From NCBI GenBank assembly GCA_942491345.1, contig CALOAN010000011.1, positions 393,117 to 457,116 on the forward strand: a stretch of 64,000 nt of DNA. The letters run 5' to 3'. A program made the translations under genes and the position numbers. Positions 25,755 through 35,153 of the stretch are shown here, one piece after another. Within the stretch, counting starts at the first letter, position 1; the number at the start of each line of letters is the position of its first letter. The stretch is from JAHEEL01 sp942491345 (lineage in GTDB: Bacteria; Actinomycetota; Acidimicrobiia; Spongiisociales; UBA5794). The notes beneath the pieces are model-generated. The model was given only the letters and a program-made list of their open reading frames with translations, ran no database searches and was not told where the DNA came from.

Positions 25755-27066
25755 CGCCGTCCACCTCCGGCTTCGGCCCCGGGCTCCCGCCAGAGGCGAG
25801 TGCCATTGCTGCTTCTCGAACGGACTCCGGCGACACCCCGCCGAGAGGATCGAGGCGGGCTCGGAATGCGTCAATCCTCGCAGAACCGGCAAGCCTGATC
25901 GCCTCGACGAACGACGCGTTTCGTTCGATCCGGAGGTCCGGGATCCGGTCCCGCAGCGCCTTGCGTACTTTCTTCGTCGGACGTCGACCGAAGTCGATCG
26001 AGAGGCGCCACAATTGGTCACGAACCGTCCGGGAACGGCGGGGATGCCTCCACCGGCGTTTGACCGCACGACGGCCCACTTCGACGGTGGCGTGATACCA
26101 ATCGTTGATGGGACGCGGATCGATCTCCGGGAGCCACCGGCTCGGATCGATGTCGTTGTTTGGTGCGATTCGGTCACGGACGACACCGGCGGTCCACGTC
26201 GCGATCGCCCGATCTGTCGCTTCTCGCGCCAGTCGTGTGATCTCGAGCGCGGCGTTGTCCCATTCGAGATCGGCGGCGGATGCGAGCTCGAGTCTGTCGA
26301 TACCGGCACCGGAGAAGGCAGCGTCGGCACGCTCGATGAGAACCTTCGCTTCCGCGGCCCGAACGTCGAGCTCCGCCACTACCTGTTCAGCGCGATCGGC
26401 TACAAAAACGGTCGCGGCTCGATCTCGTCGGGCGACGATGGCGTCGCGCACACTCACCATCTCAGTGAGAACCGCCCGGAGCGGGCCCACGTCTTGGGCA
26501 ACAACAGCATCAATCTCGATTCCGAGCTTGTTCTCCGCGTCGCGGATCAAACGGTTGGTGTCGGGCAGCGGGGGACCGACCATCGAGAGCACTGCGCGTG
26601 CCGGGATTCCGAACTCACGAACGGTTTCGAGCAACGTGGCCGTGATGGCGTCGGCATATCGATCCGGCGAAATCACGACCAGGACTGCATCCACGAGGTG
26701 CAGCAGCCCGGCGATCGTATCGGGGTAGTGCTCTGCGGGCGGGGTGTCGATGAGGACAACTCGATCCGGCCGATTCGGACCCGGGACCCGGCGTCCCGGC
26801 AGGTAGGTGTCGGCGATGTCGCCCCACACCGCGATCTCCGTTGTGGTCGGACGAAGCGGACCAGCGGTAACAACTCGGCTGCTCGCAAGGAGGTTGATGA
26901 GTTCCGACTTCCCGACGCCGGACGGCCCAACAATCGCGACGATCAAGGCGTCGCCCGCGCTCCCGCGTGCGAGGAGGCGTTCAAGCGGCTGGAGAGCCGG
27001 TTCGGCCAATTCGGGTTCGATATCGGAGAGGAGGGCGTGGAGTTGCTCGGCCCGTTGACGGTCCAT
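25747..27066 (-). CDS. Dynamin/YfjP-type GTPase (first of pair)
   Basis: 439 residues from the ATG at 27064-27066. G1 IVAIVGPSGVGKSELINLLAS, switch LRPTTTEIAVWG and G3-like VVLIDTPPAEHYPDT are visible, but there is no NKxD motif; the corresponding strand reads AVLSMVGPPLPD, so guanine specificity may be lost or supplied by the partner. A basic patch (RRAVKRRWRHPRRSRTVRD) lies near residue 345. Adjacent, overlapping and similar in plan to the next GTPase gene, it probably forms a hetero-pair with that product, as bacterial dynamin-like proteins often do (inference). Confidence 0.82.
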   Translation of the reverse strand: MDRQRAEQLHALLSDIEPELAEPALQPLERLLARGSAGDALIVAIVGPSGVGKSELINLLASSRVVTAGPLRPTTTEIAVWGDIADTYLPGRRVPGPNRPDRVVLIDTPPAEHYPDTIAGLLHLVDAVLVVISPDRYADAITATLLETVREFGIPARAVLSMVGPPLPDTNRLIRDAENKLGIEIDAVVAQDVGPLRAVLTEMVSVRDAIVARRDRAATVFVADRAEQVVAELDVRAAEAKVLIERADAAFSGAGIDRLELASAADLEWDNAALEITRLAREATDRAIATWTAGVVRDRIAPNNDIDPSRWLPEIDPRPINDWYHATVEVGRRAVKRRWRHPRRSRTVRDQLWRLSIDFGRRPTKKVRKALRDRIPDLRIERNASFVEAIRLAGSARIDAFRARLDPLGGVSPESVREAAMALASGGSPGPKPEVDGDA

Positions 27067-27124
27067 AGACCACGTATTGAAACACACCGAGCACACGAAC
27101 CGGCGAGAACACCGCGGGGGCTGA

Positions 27125-27961
27125 TTATGAGATGAGCTCTGTCCCCTCCGGAGACGCGTCATCGCGAGATGCCATGAGCTCGAAATCCTCGTACGGATAC
27201 ACATCGAGGATGACGTCCGTCGGTATCTGAAACCAGGGCCCGTTCGGGTCGATCTGCGTGTGATGCGCCCTCAGCGCAGACCGGGCGCGCTCCAAGTAGG
27301 GACCGACATCGACATGCGTGAGCTGCGGGTCGACCGCGTCCGGGTCAATGCCGGCGATCCACCGATCGAAGGGGGATTGCAGTCCGCGATCCGCCATCGC
27401 TTGCCCCAGCATGCGAATGCGCCTGAGGGAGAAGGCGGGTGCGTAGAGGCGCTGCGCCGACCACGGATCTCCCGCATCAGGAAATCGACCGGGATCGGCG
27501 GCCGCGGCGAAGACTGCCTCCGACAGATCGTGGATGCGGAGGTGATCGGGATGCGGATACCACTCGTGATCGTCGTAGCCGATGATCACATCGGGCTGCT
27601 CGCTCCGTACGATCGCGACCAGTCGACCCAGAACCTCCTCGTACGAGGCATTGACGAACGCGTCTGCGTGACTGTTCTCGTCGCTGCCGGGCATCCCTGA
27701 GTCGCGATAGCCGAGCATGACGACATCGTCGTAGCCGATGATGGCGGCGGCGTCGTGGAGCTCGGCGCGACGCACGGCCGCTAGATCAGCACGGATCTCT
27801 GGCGTGTCGGCGGCAGCATTCAGGATATCCCCTGCCTCACCGCCGGTGGCCGTCACCAGCACACATCTGACACCCATGTCGCTGTACCGAGCGATGGTTC
27901 CCGCACCTTTGCTCGATTCGTCATCCGGGTGCGCGTGCAGCGCAACGATCGTTCGGGACAT
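27125..27961 (-). CDS. mca: Mycothiol S-conjugate amidase-like LmbE-family deacetylase
   Basis: 278 residues. The N-terminal zinc motif reads ALHAHPDDESSKGAGTIARY; the SSKG extension is typical of Mca rather than MshB. The second metal ligand is in EWYPHPDHLRIHDL. Mca cleaves mycothiol conjugates of toxic electrophiles to mercapturic acids, a cytosolic detoxification step of actinobacteria. It is followed 58 bases later by the GTPase pair and preceded by a heptamer array 15 bases before the start. Confidence 0.85.
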   Translation of the reverse strand: MSRTIVALHAHPDDESSKGAGTIARYSDMGVRCVLVTATGGEAGDILNAAADTPEIRADLAAVRRAELHDAAAIIGYDDVVMLGYRDSGMPGSDENSHADAFVNASYEEVLGRLVAIVRSEQPDVIIGYDDHEWYPHPDHLRIHDLSEAVFAAAADPGRFPDAGDPWSAQRLYAPAFSLRRIRMLGQAMADRGLQSPFDRWIAGIDPDAVDPQLTHVDVGPYLERARSALRAHHTQIDPNGPWFQIPTDVILDVYPYEDFELMASRDDASPEGTELIS

Positions 27962-27976
27962 TGGGAGAGTTAACCA

Positions 27977-28032
27977 GACTTGAGACCCGAGACCTGAGAC
28001 CTGAGACAGTCTCGTGTCTCGTGTCTCCTATC
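27977..28032. repeat. Palindromic heptamer array, 8 units
   Basis: GACTTGA, GACCCGA and two GACCTGA units run to a central GACAGTC, then two TCGTGTC and one TCCTATC units in the opposite sense. It sits between the stop of the RecB-like nuclease gene (3 bases away) and the mca start, so it would be transcribed and could fold into a long hairpin. Confidence 0.8.
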
Positions 28033-28034
28033 GC

Positions 28035-28823
28035 TCACGTTCCGAGGATCTCAATCGCGGCTGCACCCTCCGCACACCCCTCCAGGATCGGGCACCAGCG
28101 GCAGTGCGGGCCGGCGCGGCGTTCGAGATCTTCGCCGGTGGCGAACGCGGCCCGCAACGTGTCGACCATCGCGGCAACCTCGCGGGCCGTCCGCTCGGCC
28201 TGGCTGATCGTCGGTTTGATTCCGGTCCGCTCTCCGGTCTGCACGGAGACGGCTTCAGCACCCACGGGCAGTTCACCGCGCTCGATTGCCCACACGAGTG
28301 AATAGAACGCCAGCTGGGGCTCGGCGTCTTCAAGCCACGAACCGGTCTTCCAGTCGATGATGCTCGCTTCGCCGGATTCATTCTCAAAGACCGCATCGAT
28401 CCGGCCACGCAAGGTCACACCACCGCCGACGTCTGCTTCGAGGTTCACCTCTGCGGACTGGAATCCATCGGCCGGGAATCGCTTGAATCGGGTATACAAG
28501 TCCCCCACTTCGGCGAGCACCGGCGCAAGACGCGATGGGCGGTTGAGTTCCAGCGGGCCAAGCTTCATGTTGAGGTGGCCGTCCGCCGCCCCGATCTCTT
28601 CCCGGCAGACCTGTGGAAGGTCACCGTCGGGAATGGGGCCCGACACGAGGTGCCGGGCGAAGATCCGGTGCGCCAGCGAACCCCTGAACGACGCGACGGA
28701 ATCCGCCGGGTAGGCACCACGAAGCCGGCCCAACGCCTGCTGCGGGCAAGCACGGTATGTCACGAAGAGTGTTGCCGACACCGCGAGGGGCTCTCCGGGT
28801 GCGGTTTCGGGAAACTGAATCAC
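28035..28823 (-). CDS. PD-(D/E)XK nuclease family protein, RecB/Cas4-like with iron-sulfur cysteines
   Basis: 262 residues. The nuclease core is visible as GRIDAVFENESGEASIIDWKTG (Asp and the D-W-K triad) with QLAFYSLVWAIERG for the following helix. One Cys near the start (YRACPQQALGR) and three near the end (HCRWCPILEGC) match the 4Fe-4S cluster arrangement of AddB/Cas4-type RecB nucleases. There are no cas genes nearby, so a DNA-repair role is more likely. It is divergent from the first VanW gene. Confidence 0.85.
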   Translation of the reverse strand: MIQFPETAPGEPLAVSATLFVTYRACPQQALGRLRGAYPADSVASFRGSLAHRIFARHLVSGPIPDGDLPQVCREEIGAADGHLNMKLGPLELNRPSRLAPVLAEVGDLYTRFKRFPADGFQSAEVNLEADVGGGVTLRGRIDAVFENESGEASIIDWKTGSWLEDAEPQLAFYSLVWAIERGELPVGAEAVSVQTGERTGIKPTISQAERTAREVAAMVDTLRAAFATGEDLERRAGPHCRWCPILEGCAEGAAAIEILGT

Positions 28824-28941
28824 GAGCGGTGATCCTACGGCAGAAACGCTTGCAGGACAAAGGTTCTAGCCGGTACAGATGCGCGTTGTTACCGAAGTCC
28901 GTTCCTATAATCGTCGAGATCTCCACGCCTCCAAGGACTTC

Positions 28942-30942
28942 ATGAACGCTCGCAGTATTCGTATCGCCGCCTCGATCGCGGTGCCCGCGTTGATCCTGCT
29001 ACTCCCGATCGCGGTGTACCTCGTCGACCGAATCGCGAACACCGGCGAGATCCCGCGCAACGTCACCGTGGTAGGTCTCGACGTGGGCGGGTTGTCGCGG
29101 GACGACGCGATCGTCGTGGTCCGGGAGTACGAGACCAATCTCAAGAGTGAGAAGGCAACGTTCGTCGTCAGCGGATCGACCTACGAACTCGATCCGACAA
29201 GCGTCGGACTGACCGCGGACGTCGACGGCGCGGTTGATGTCGCGATGAATCAACGGAGCGGGAGCGTGATAGGTGGTTTTGTCCCCTGGATCCGGGGCTT
29301 CAACGAACGCGTCGACGTTGATCTCACCGTATCGGTCGACGACGAGGCGATTGATGAACATCTCCGGGAGTGGGAGCAGGAGGCGATCGAAAACCCCGCG
29401 TACGAGGGTTCCGTCGCCATCGTCGGCGATACGATCGATTTTGAGTACCCGCGGATCGGACAGCGCATCGATCGACCTGCCGCCGTGGCACTCGTTGATA
29501 CCGTCCTGACGGTTCCCGACCGTGACGTGACCGAGCTTCCCCTGACCGACTCGGTCCCGGAACTCACCGCCGCCGACATCGACGAAGCCGTGGCCACCCT
29601 TCGCCGCATGGTCTCGCGACCGATCCTGCTCTACAACGAGGAACGGAACGTGGTTCTCACCGTGAAACCGGACGAGATCAGCAGCGCCACAGTGGTTGAG
29701 GTCGTTGAGGACTCGCCGGCACGTGTGGAGATCTCACTCGACGTCGACCGGGTCGCTGAAGTCCTGGAGCCGCATCGTGCCAGGCTTGAGCTGCCCCCGG
29801 TCAACGCCGATTTCGATGTCGACGTCGAGACGAACGAGGTCACGATCATCCCTTCGAAGAACGGCACGGCACTCGATCCCGAGTCGGCCGCCGTCGAGCT
29901 CCTCGCGGCGGCCACATCGGGCGAAGGCAGTGGCGCCCTCATCTTCGCGAACGGGGCAGAACCCGAATTCACCACCGCTGACGCAGAAGCGTTCGGCCCG
30001 CTCGGGCTCGTATCCGAGTTCACTACCAAAACACCCGGGGTTGAGCGAGTCCACAACATTCACCTCATGGCGGACACCATCGACGGATACGTCGTGTGGC
30101 CGGGCGAGGAATTCTCGATCAATGAAGTCGTGGGCCCACGCACCGAGGCCAAGGGCTACAAACGAGACGGCGCAATCATCAACGGCGAGGTCGTCTGCTG
30201 CGACGAACCGGCGAATGTTGGCGGCGGCGTCAGCCAATACGGCACCACGATCTACAACGCGATCTTCTTCGGCTGCTACGAGGACCTCGAGCACACGCCG
30301 CACAGCATCTACATCTCGCGCTACCCGGAAGGCCGCGAGGCCACCCTGGGATATCCGAAGCCGGACGTTCGTTTCCGAAACGACACTGACGCGCCGGTCA
30401 TCATTCGCAACACGTACGATGGAAACAGCACGATCACCGTCAGGTTCTATGGCAACAACGGCGGCCGGCGCTGCGAGGCGGAACGTTCGGAGCGCTCCAA
30501 CTACACCGATCCCAAGACTGTCTACGAGGCGAACGCATCGCTCTCACCCGGCAGCGAGAACGTCGTCTCGAAGGGCTCGCAGGGATGGACCGTCACGGTG
30601 ACACGCGTCATGACGATGCCGGACGGCACCGTGATCCGGGAACCGTACACGCACCGCTACCGCGGCTCGTTTCGCACGATCGAGAGACACCCGTGCGATA
30701 TCCCGGGCAGTGGCGTCCCCTGTCCGGTCGCAGTGCCGGGCGTCGGCGGCCTCAGTGAGGCCGACGCCATCGCAACGCTCAGCGATGCGGGGTTTGTGGT
30801 CAGTGTGGCCTATGCCGACGTCTCCGACGCTACGCAGAACGGCATCGTCATCTCGAGTTCGCCAGGCGGAAGCCAGCGTCCGGGGATCACGATCACGATC
30901 ACCGTCGGCGTGTATACGCCGCCTGCGGATGGCGACACCTGA
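28942..30942 (+). CDS. VanW-family envelope protein with PASTA domain (first paralogue)
   Basis: 666 residues from the ATG at 28942. One N-terminal membrane helix (IAVPALILLLPIAVYLV), then two putative peptidoglycan-binding (PG_binding_4) repeats at about residues 45-330, the VanW domain at about 355-520 (NIHLMADTIDGYVVWPGEEF, GGGVSQYGTTIYNAIFFG), a G5-like strand region and a C-terminal PASTA repeat (VGGLSEADAIATLSDAGF). It is membrane-anchored with its bulk outside. The biochemical role of VanW proteins is unsettled; wall modification is inferred. An almost co-linear paralogue follows 63 bases later. Confidence 0.88.
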   Translation: MNARSIRIAASIAVPALILLLPIAVYLVDRIANTGEIPRNVTVVGLDVGGLSRDDAIVVVREYETNLKSEKATFVVSGSTYELDPTSVGLTADVDGAVDVAMNQRSGSVIGGFVPWIRGFNERVDVDLTVSVDDEAIDEHLREWEQEAIENPAYEGSVAIVGDTIDFEYPRIGQRIDRPAAVALVDTVLTVPDRDVTELPLTDSVPELTAADIDEAVATLRRMVSRPILLYNEERNVVLTVKPDEISSATVVEVVEDSPARVEISLDVDRVAEVLEPHRARLELPPVNADFDVDVETNEVTIIPSKNGTALDPESAAVELLAAATSGEGSGALIFANGAEPEFTTADAEAFGPLGLVSEFTTKTPGVERVHNIHLMADTIDGYVVWPGEEFSINEVVGPRTEAKGYKRDGAIINGEVVCCDEPANVGGGVSQYGTTIYNAIFFGCYEDLEHTPHSIYISRYPEGREATLGYPKPDVRFRNDTDAPVIIRNTYDGNSTITVRFYGNNGGRRCEAERSERSNYTDPKTVYEANASLSPGSENVVSKGSQGWTVTVTRVMTMPDGTVIREPYTHRYRGSFRTIERHPCDIPGSGVPCPVAVPGVGGLSEADAIATLSDAGFVVSVAYADVSDATQNGIVISSSPGGSQRPGITITITVGVYTPPADGDT

Positions 30943-31005
30943 TCCGCTTATTGGCACTCCCAGGTACCCTCTCGAGCAGCACATGATCTCTGACCGAAAC
31001 GCATC

Positions 31006-33072
31006 GTGAAGCCACGAGTCGTACTCTTCGCCCTCCTCCCGATCGCCCTCTTTCTCCTGCCGGCAGGCGTCTTCTGGGTCGATCGTTCGATCGCGGAAGG
31101 CGAAGTCCCGCGGAACGTCTCGGTTGAGGGAATCGATATCAGTGGTCTCAGTTACGACGATGCAATGCTGACGATCCAGGCCTACGAGCGCCAGCTCCAG
31201 ACAACACCGGCCGTCTTCGAGGTGAACGACCACTCCTTCCAGCTCGACCCCACATCGGTTGGGCTTCAGATCGACGAAGAGGCCGCCGTCACAGAGGCGA
31301 TGAACCAACGGTCTGAGGGCGGCTCGATCAGCCGCTTCTTCGCGTGGCTCGGCGGATTCAACGAGACCGTTGACATCTCTCTGCCGGTTTCGGTGGACCG
31401 CGAGGCGATCACCGATCAGCTCGAGATCTGGCAGGACGCCGCCATCGCAAACCCCGCCTACGAAGGTGCCGTTTCGGTGGTCGATGGAGCGGTCGTTGTG
31501 GAGTATCCGCAGGCCGGCGAGAAGCTCGAAGTCGAGCCGGGCACCGAGATCGTCGTCGAGACGCTCTCCAGGCTCGACGATCGGGAAGCACGCCTACCGG
31601 TCACGGACCATCAGCCGATCGTGACCGACTCGGACGTCGACGCCGCCGCCGCACAAGTCCGCCGGATCATCGCCTCAGATGTCACGCTCACAAACGACGA
31701 CATCGACTTCTCAATGACGTTCACCAAGGACGAGATCGCCCGCGCGGTGTACACCGAGATCAGCACCAGTCCTGTCGAGGTTGAGATCTTCCTCGACGAG
31801 GCCGTCGTCCGGGACCTCATGGAGGCGCGGCAGAGCGAGATTGAACTCCCTCCGCTGAGCGCCACGTTCACGGCTTCAGTCTCGAGCGGGAACGTCACGA
31901 TCAGCGAATCTCGGTACGGAACGTTGATGGACGTTCCGGGTGTCACGGCCGAGCTCCTCAAGGCTGCTGCCGGTTCCGGCACGGGGCCGTTCCCCGTCCT
32001 CCAGGGCGACAAACCCAGCCTCACCACGGAAGAGGCCGAGGCCTACGGTCCGCTCGGCCTCGTGTCGAAGTTCTCAACGAACACGCCGGGCGAGAATCGC
32101 GTCACCAACATTCACCTGATGGCAGACGCCGTCGACGAGACGGTTGTCTTCCCCGGCGAGATCTTCTCCATCAACGAGGTGGTCGGCCAACGCACCGAGG
32201 CCAAGGGATACCTCGAGGACTGCGCCATCATCGGCGGCGAGGTCGTTTGTGAAGGCCATGCGGCCAACGTGGGAGGCGGTGTCTCCCAGTTTGCGACCAC
32301 GCTCTACAACGCGGTGTTCTACGGCTGCTACGAGGATGTTGAGCACCAACCGCACTCGCTCTACTTCTCCAAGTACCCCGAGGTCATCGAAGCAACCATG
32401 GGCTACCCGAGCCCGGACGTGAAGTTCCGGAACAACTCTGATGCCCCGGTGATCATCCGTACCGCCTACACCAGTTCGGTGATCACCGTGTTGTTCTACG
32501 GCAACAACGGTGGCAAGGAGTGTTCCGCCGAGTGGGGCGAGCACACCAACGAGGAAGAGTATGAGACGGTCTACGTCGAGAACGAAGACCCGGAACTCAC
32601 CATCAACCCAGGCGAAGAGAAGCGAGTTCAGACCGGCAAGGACGGATTCACGACGAGTGTGACGCGGATCATCAAACACGCGGACGGTACGGTCGAGCGA
32701 GAACGGACGTGGACGTGGCGCTACCGCACGCAGGACGAGAAGATCGCGGTACACCGCTGCATGGAGACCGGCGAACCGATCAACTGCCCTGTCAAGCTCC
32801 CGTCGTACGTCGGAACGTCCTACGACTCGGCCTTCGAACAACTGGCGAATGCCGGCTACATGATCATCAGGGTGGAGGAGACGGTTGACAACGAAGGGCA
32901 GAACGGTGTGGTCATCGGGATGGACCCGGGCGGCGGAGAATGGGTCTACCCCGGTTCAACGGTGACCCTCAAGGTCGGCGTCTACGTTGCAGCACCGACC
33001 ACGACGACAACGACCACGCCTCCGGATACCTCAACCACGACGACAACAGCGCCACCCGATACGGGCGGCTGA
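31006..33072 (+). CDS. VanW-family envelope protein with PASTA domain (second paralogue)
   Basis: 688 residues from a GTG at 31006. Same order as the upstream gene: N-terminal helix (LFALLPIALFLLPAGVFWV), two PG_binding_4-like repeats, VanW domain (NIHLMADAVDETVVFPGE, GGGVSQFATTLYNAVFYG) and a PASTA repeat near the end (VGTSYDSAFEQLANAGYM). It differs by a Thr/Pro-rich C-terminal tail of about 25 residues. The close similarity shows a tandem duplication that has been kept, so the two may act in different complexes or growth states. Confidence 0.88.
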   Translation: MKPRVVLFALLPIALFLLPAGVFWVDRSIAEGEVPRNVSVEGIDISGLSYDDAMLTIQAYERQLQTTPAVFEVNDHSFQLDPTSVGLQIDEEAAVTEAMNQRSEGGSISRFFAWLGGFNETVDISLPVSVDREAITDQLEIWQDAAIANPAYEGAVSVVDGAVVVEYPQAGEKLEVEPGTEIVVETLSRLDDREARLPVTDHQPIVTDSDVDAAAAQVRRIIASDVTLTNDDIDFSMTFTKDEIARAVYTEISTSPVEVEIFLDEAVVRDLMEARQSEIELPPLSATFTASVSSGNVTISESRYGTLMDVPGVTAELLKAAAGSGTGPFPVLQGDKPSLTTEEAEAYGPLGLVSKFSTNTPGENRVTNIHLMADAVDETVVFPGEIFSINEVVGQRTEAKGYLEDCAIIGGEVVCEGHAANVGGGVSQFATTLYNAVFYGCYEDVEHQPHSLYFSKYPEVIEATMGYPSPDVKFRNNSDAPVIIRTAYTSSVITVLFYGNNGGKECSAEWGEHTNEEEYETVYVENEDPELTINPGEEKRVQTGKDGFTTSVTRIIKHADGTVERERTWTWRYRTQDEKIAVHRCMETGEPINCPVKLPSYVGTSYDSAFEQLANAGYMIIRVEETVDNEGQNGVVIGMDPGGGEWVYPGSTVTLKVGVYVAAPTTTTTTTPPDTSTTTTTAPPDTGG

Positions 33073-33079
33073 GCCGACC

Positions 33080-33376
33080 TCAGGCGTAGAAGCGGTAGAG
33101 GTCGGCGATCACGGCAGCGACGTACGCCTCGGCGGCATCGTCCCAACCGCTCTTTCGTGTCACCTGAACGGCATTCGACGCTGCAAATATGCGAGTGATA
33201 TCCGAGTCCGAGGCGAAGATCCGGCCGGCCAGAGTCGCGGTGAAGTCATCCGTCCCGTGGTCCGCCGGTGCCTCATCGAATGAACGGGTGGCCATGCTGG
33301 TCAGGTTCCGGTCGAGGGTGAAGATCGCAACGTCGCCAACGGTGGTTCGGTCGAGTTCTACGATGGGCTGGCCCAA
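33080..33376 (-). CDS. Small hypothetical protein, 98 residues
   Basis: The frame starts at a TTG (33374-33376) with a GAGGAG ribosome site 6 bases before it and ends 8 bases from the second VanW stop, tail-to-tail. The product is acidic and mixed in character (VGDVAIFTLDRNLTS ... AAEAYVAAVIADLYRFYA), with no signal or membrane helix. It follows pyruvate kinase by 65 bases in the same direction. I do not recognise it; the good ribosome site and coding-like composition are the only support. Confidence 0.5.
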   Translation of the reverse strand: MGQPIVELDRTTVGDVAIFTLDRNLTSMATRSFDEAPADHGTDDFTATLAGRIFASDSDITRIFAASNAVQVTRKSGWDDAAEAYVAAVIADLYRFYA

Positions 33377-33441
33377 CTTCTGCTCCTCAGATCGGTGGTT
33401 CGAGTGTAGATCGACCGCCGGCGATGGCAGCGCGTCGGCTC

Positions 33442-34872
33442 CTAGTGGAGGGGCACTCCACCGGTCATGTCACCCACCCTGTGCACCTTCATCAGGTTGG
33501 TTGACGCCCGGAGGTTCGGAGGAATCCCGGCAACCATCACCGTCGTGTCCCCGGGCTTGACGATTTCGTGCTCGAGCATGTACTGCTCGGCAAAGGTCAG
33601 CATTTCGTCGGTTGACTCGTGGGGCGGAGACTTGAGCGGCGTGATACAACCGAACAGCGTCATGAGCCGGTAGGTGGAGTCGTGTGGCGTGAACGCATAG
33701 ACATCGGCACGGGGGCGGTGCTTCGAGAGCAGGCGGGCCGTCGTGCCGCTCTCCGTGAACGCCACGATCGTCTCGATGCCGAGTCGATTGGCGGTGTCGA
33801 CGGCCGCCTGGGCGACCACCGAAGCGTACGGAGATTGGTCCTTGAGGATCGACGTATGCGGCGCCGTCACGAATTCAGGGCTCCGTTCCGCCTCCCGGCT
33901 GATTACATCCATGGTCCGAACAGCTTCCACCGGATAGGCGCCAATCGCCGATTCAGCCGACAGCATGACCGCATCGGTGCCGTCGAGCACGGAACGATAG
34001 ACATCCGTCACCTCGGCCCTGGTGGGGCGCGGGTTCTTGATCATCGACTCCAGCATCTCGGTGGCCGTGATCGTGATCTTTCCGGCGGCATTGGTCTTCG
34101 CGAGGATCTCGGTCTGGGCGCGAGGGACGCTTTCGAGATGGAGTTCGACACCGAGATCGCCGCGGGCGACCATCGCTCCTTCCGCCTCGGTCAGGATGTC
34201 GTCGAGGTTCCGATAGCCGACCGTCGACTCGATCTTCGCAATAATGGGCGTGTACCCGATGTATTTCCGGATCTCCCTGATGTCGGCACCGGAAGAGATG
34301 AACGACGCCGCGACGAGGTCGAACCCCACGTCACGACCGAAGTCGAGGTCTGCCACGTCCTTCTCGGTGATAACCGGAACCCGTGTGTCGCATCCTGGGA
34401 AGGCCGCCCCCTTGTGGTCTCGGAGAATGCCGCCGCCGATCACCCGGGCGCGAGCTTCCGTGCCGGTTGACGAAAGCACCTCGAGACTGATCAGACCGTC
34501 GGACAGAAGAACGGACGACCCCGGCCGGAGATCGACATACTCCAGGTAGGCGACACATACTCGGGAGGCATCACCCTCACCCTCACCCGGCGCGATCGTG
34601 ACCTCGGATCCGGGTTCGAGCACCACCGCACCGCCGGGGAACACACCGACTCGGATCTTGGGGCCCTGGATGTCCTGCATGGTCGCAACCGGGATTCCCA
34701 GCTCCGCCGAAGCTTCGCGAACCCATTGGTAGCGTTTGAGGTGTTCCTCGTTGATCCCGTGCGAGAAGTTGAACCGTGCAACGTTCAGGCCGGCCTCGAT
34801 CATGGCGCGGACATCAGAGAGAGAATCGACCGCCGGGCCAAGCGTCGCGACGATCTTGGTCTTGCGTCTCAC
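33442..34872 (-). CDS. pyk: Pyruvate kinase
   Basis: 476 residues. Transfers phosphate from phosphoenolpyruvate to ADP, the last step of glycolysis. Seen: MRRKTKIVATLGPAVDS, the active-site segment ARFNFSHG, MVARGDLGVELHLESVP for the metal and substrate site, and TATEMLESMIKNPRPTRAEVTDVYRSVLDGTDAVM. The C-terminal allosteric domain is complete. It is a housekeeping gene that stands apart from its neighbours. Confidence 0.97.
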   Translation of the reverse strand: MRRKTKIVATLGPAVDSLSDVRAMIEAGLNVARFNFSHGINEEHLKRYQWVREASAELGIPVATMQDIQGPKIRVGVFPGGAVVLEPGSEVTIAPGEGEGDASRVCVAYLEYVDLRPGSSVLLSDGLISLEVLSSTGTEARARVIGGGILRDHKGAAFPGCDTRVPVITEKDVADLDFGRDVGFDLVAASFISSGADIREIRKYIGYTPIIAKIESTVGYRNLDDILTEAEGAMVARGDLGVELHLESVPRAQTEILAKTNAAGKITITATEMLESMIKNPRPTRAEVTDVYRSVLDGTDAVMLSAESAIGAYPVEAVRTMDVISREAERSPEFVTAPHTSILKDQSPYASVVAQAAVDTANRLGIETIVAFTESGTTARLLSKHRPRADVYAFTPHDSTYRLMTLFGCITPLKSPPHESTDEMLTFAEQYMLEHEIVKPGDTTVMVAGIPPNLRASTNLMKVHRVGDMTGGVPLH

Positions 34873-35153
34873 GAGGTCACTCTACCGGTACACGATCGGC
34901 GCACTACGACATGATGCTCAGTCCGCGAGCGGCCTCTCGCCAGGGTCCCGGAATCGGGACACCAAGCAGGAGCAATGCGCAAGTCCATGAGTCTCCTGTT
35001 GGTGGCGCTCACGCGGCGACCATAGGAACCACCGTGCAGCGTTGATGATTCGTCGGCCGGAGATCCCGTCGCCGAACTGAAGACTTCCTGCGACTTGCCT
35101 AGGCTTGTGGTACGGCGGCGGACCCGCACGCCGAAGAGGAGGAAGAACGACTC

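Noticed and set aside
28035..28823. Cas4 gene
   Set aside because: The nuclease and cysteine pattern fit, but no other cas gene or repeat-spacer array is in the window; RecB-like repair nuclease is a safer call.
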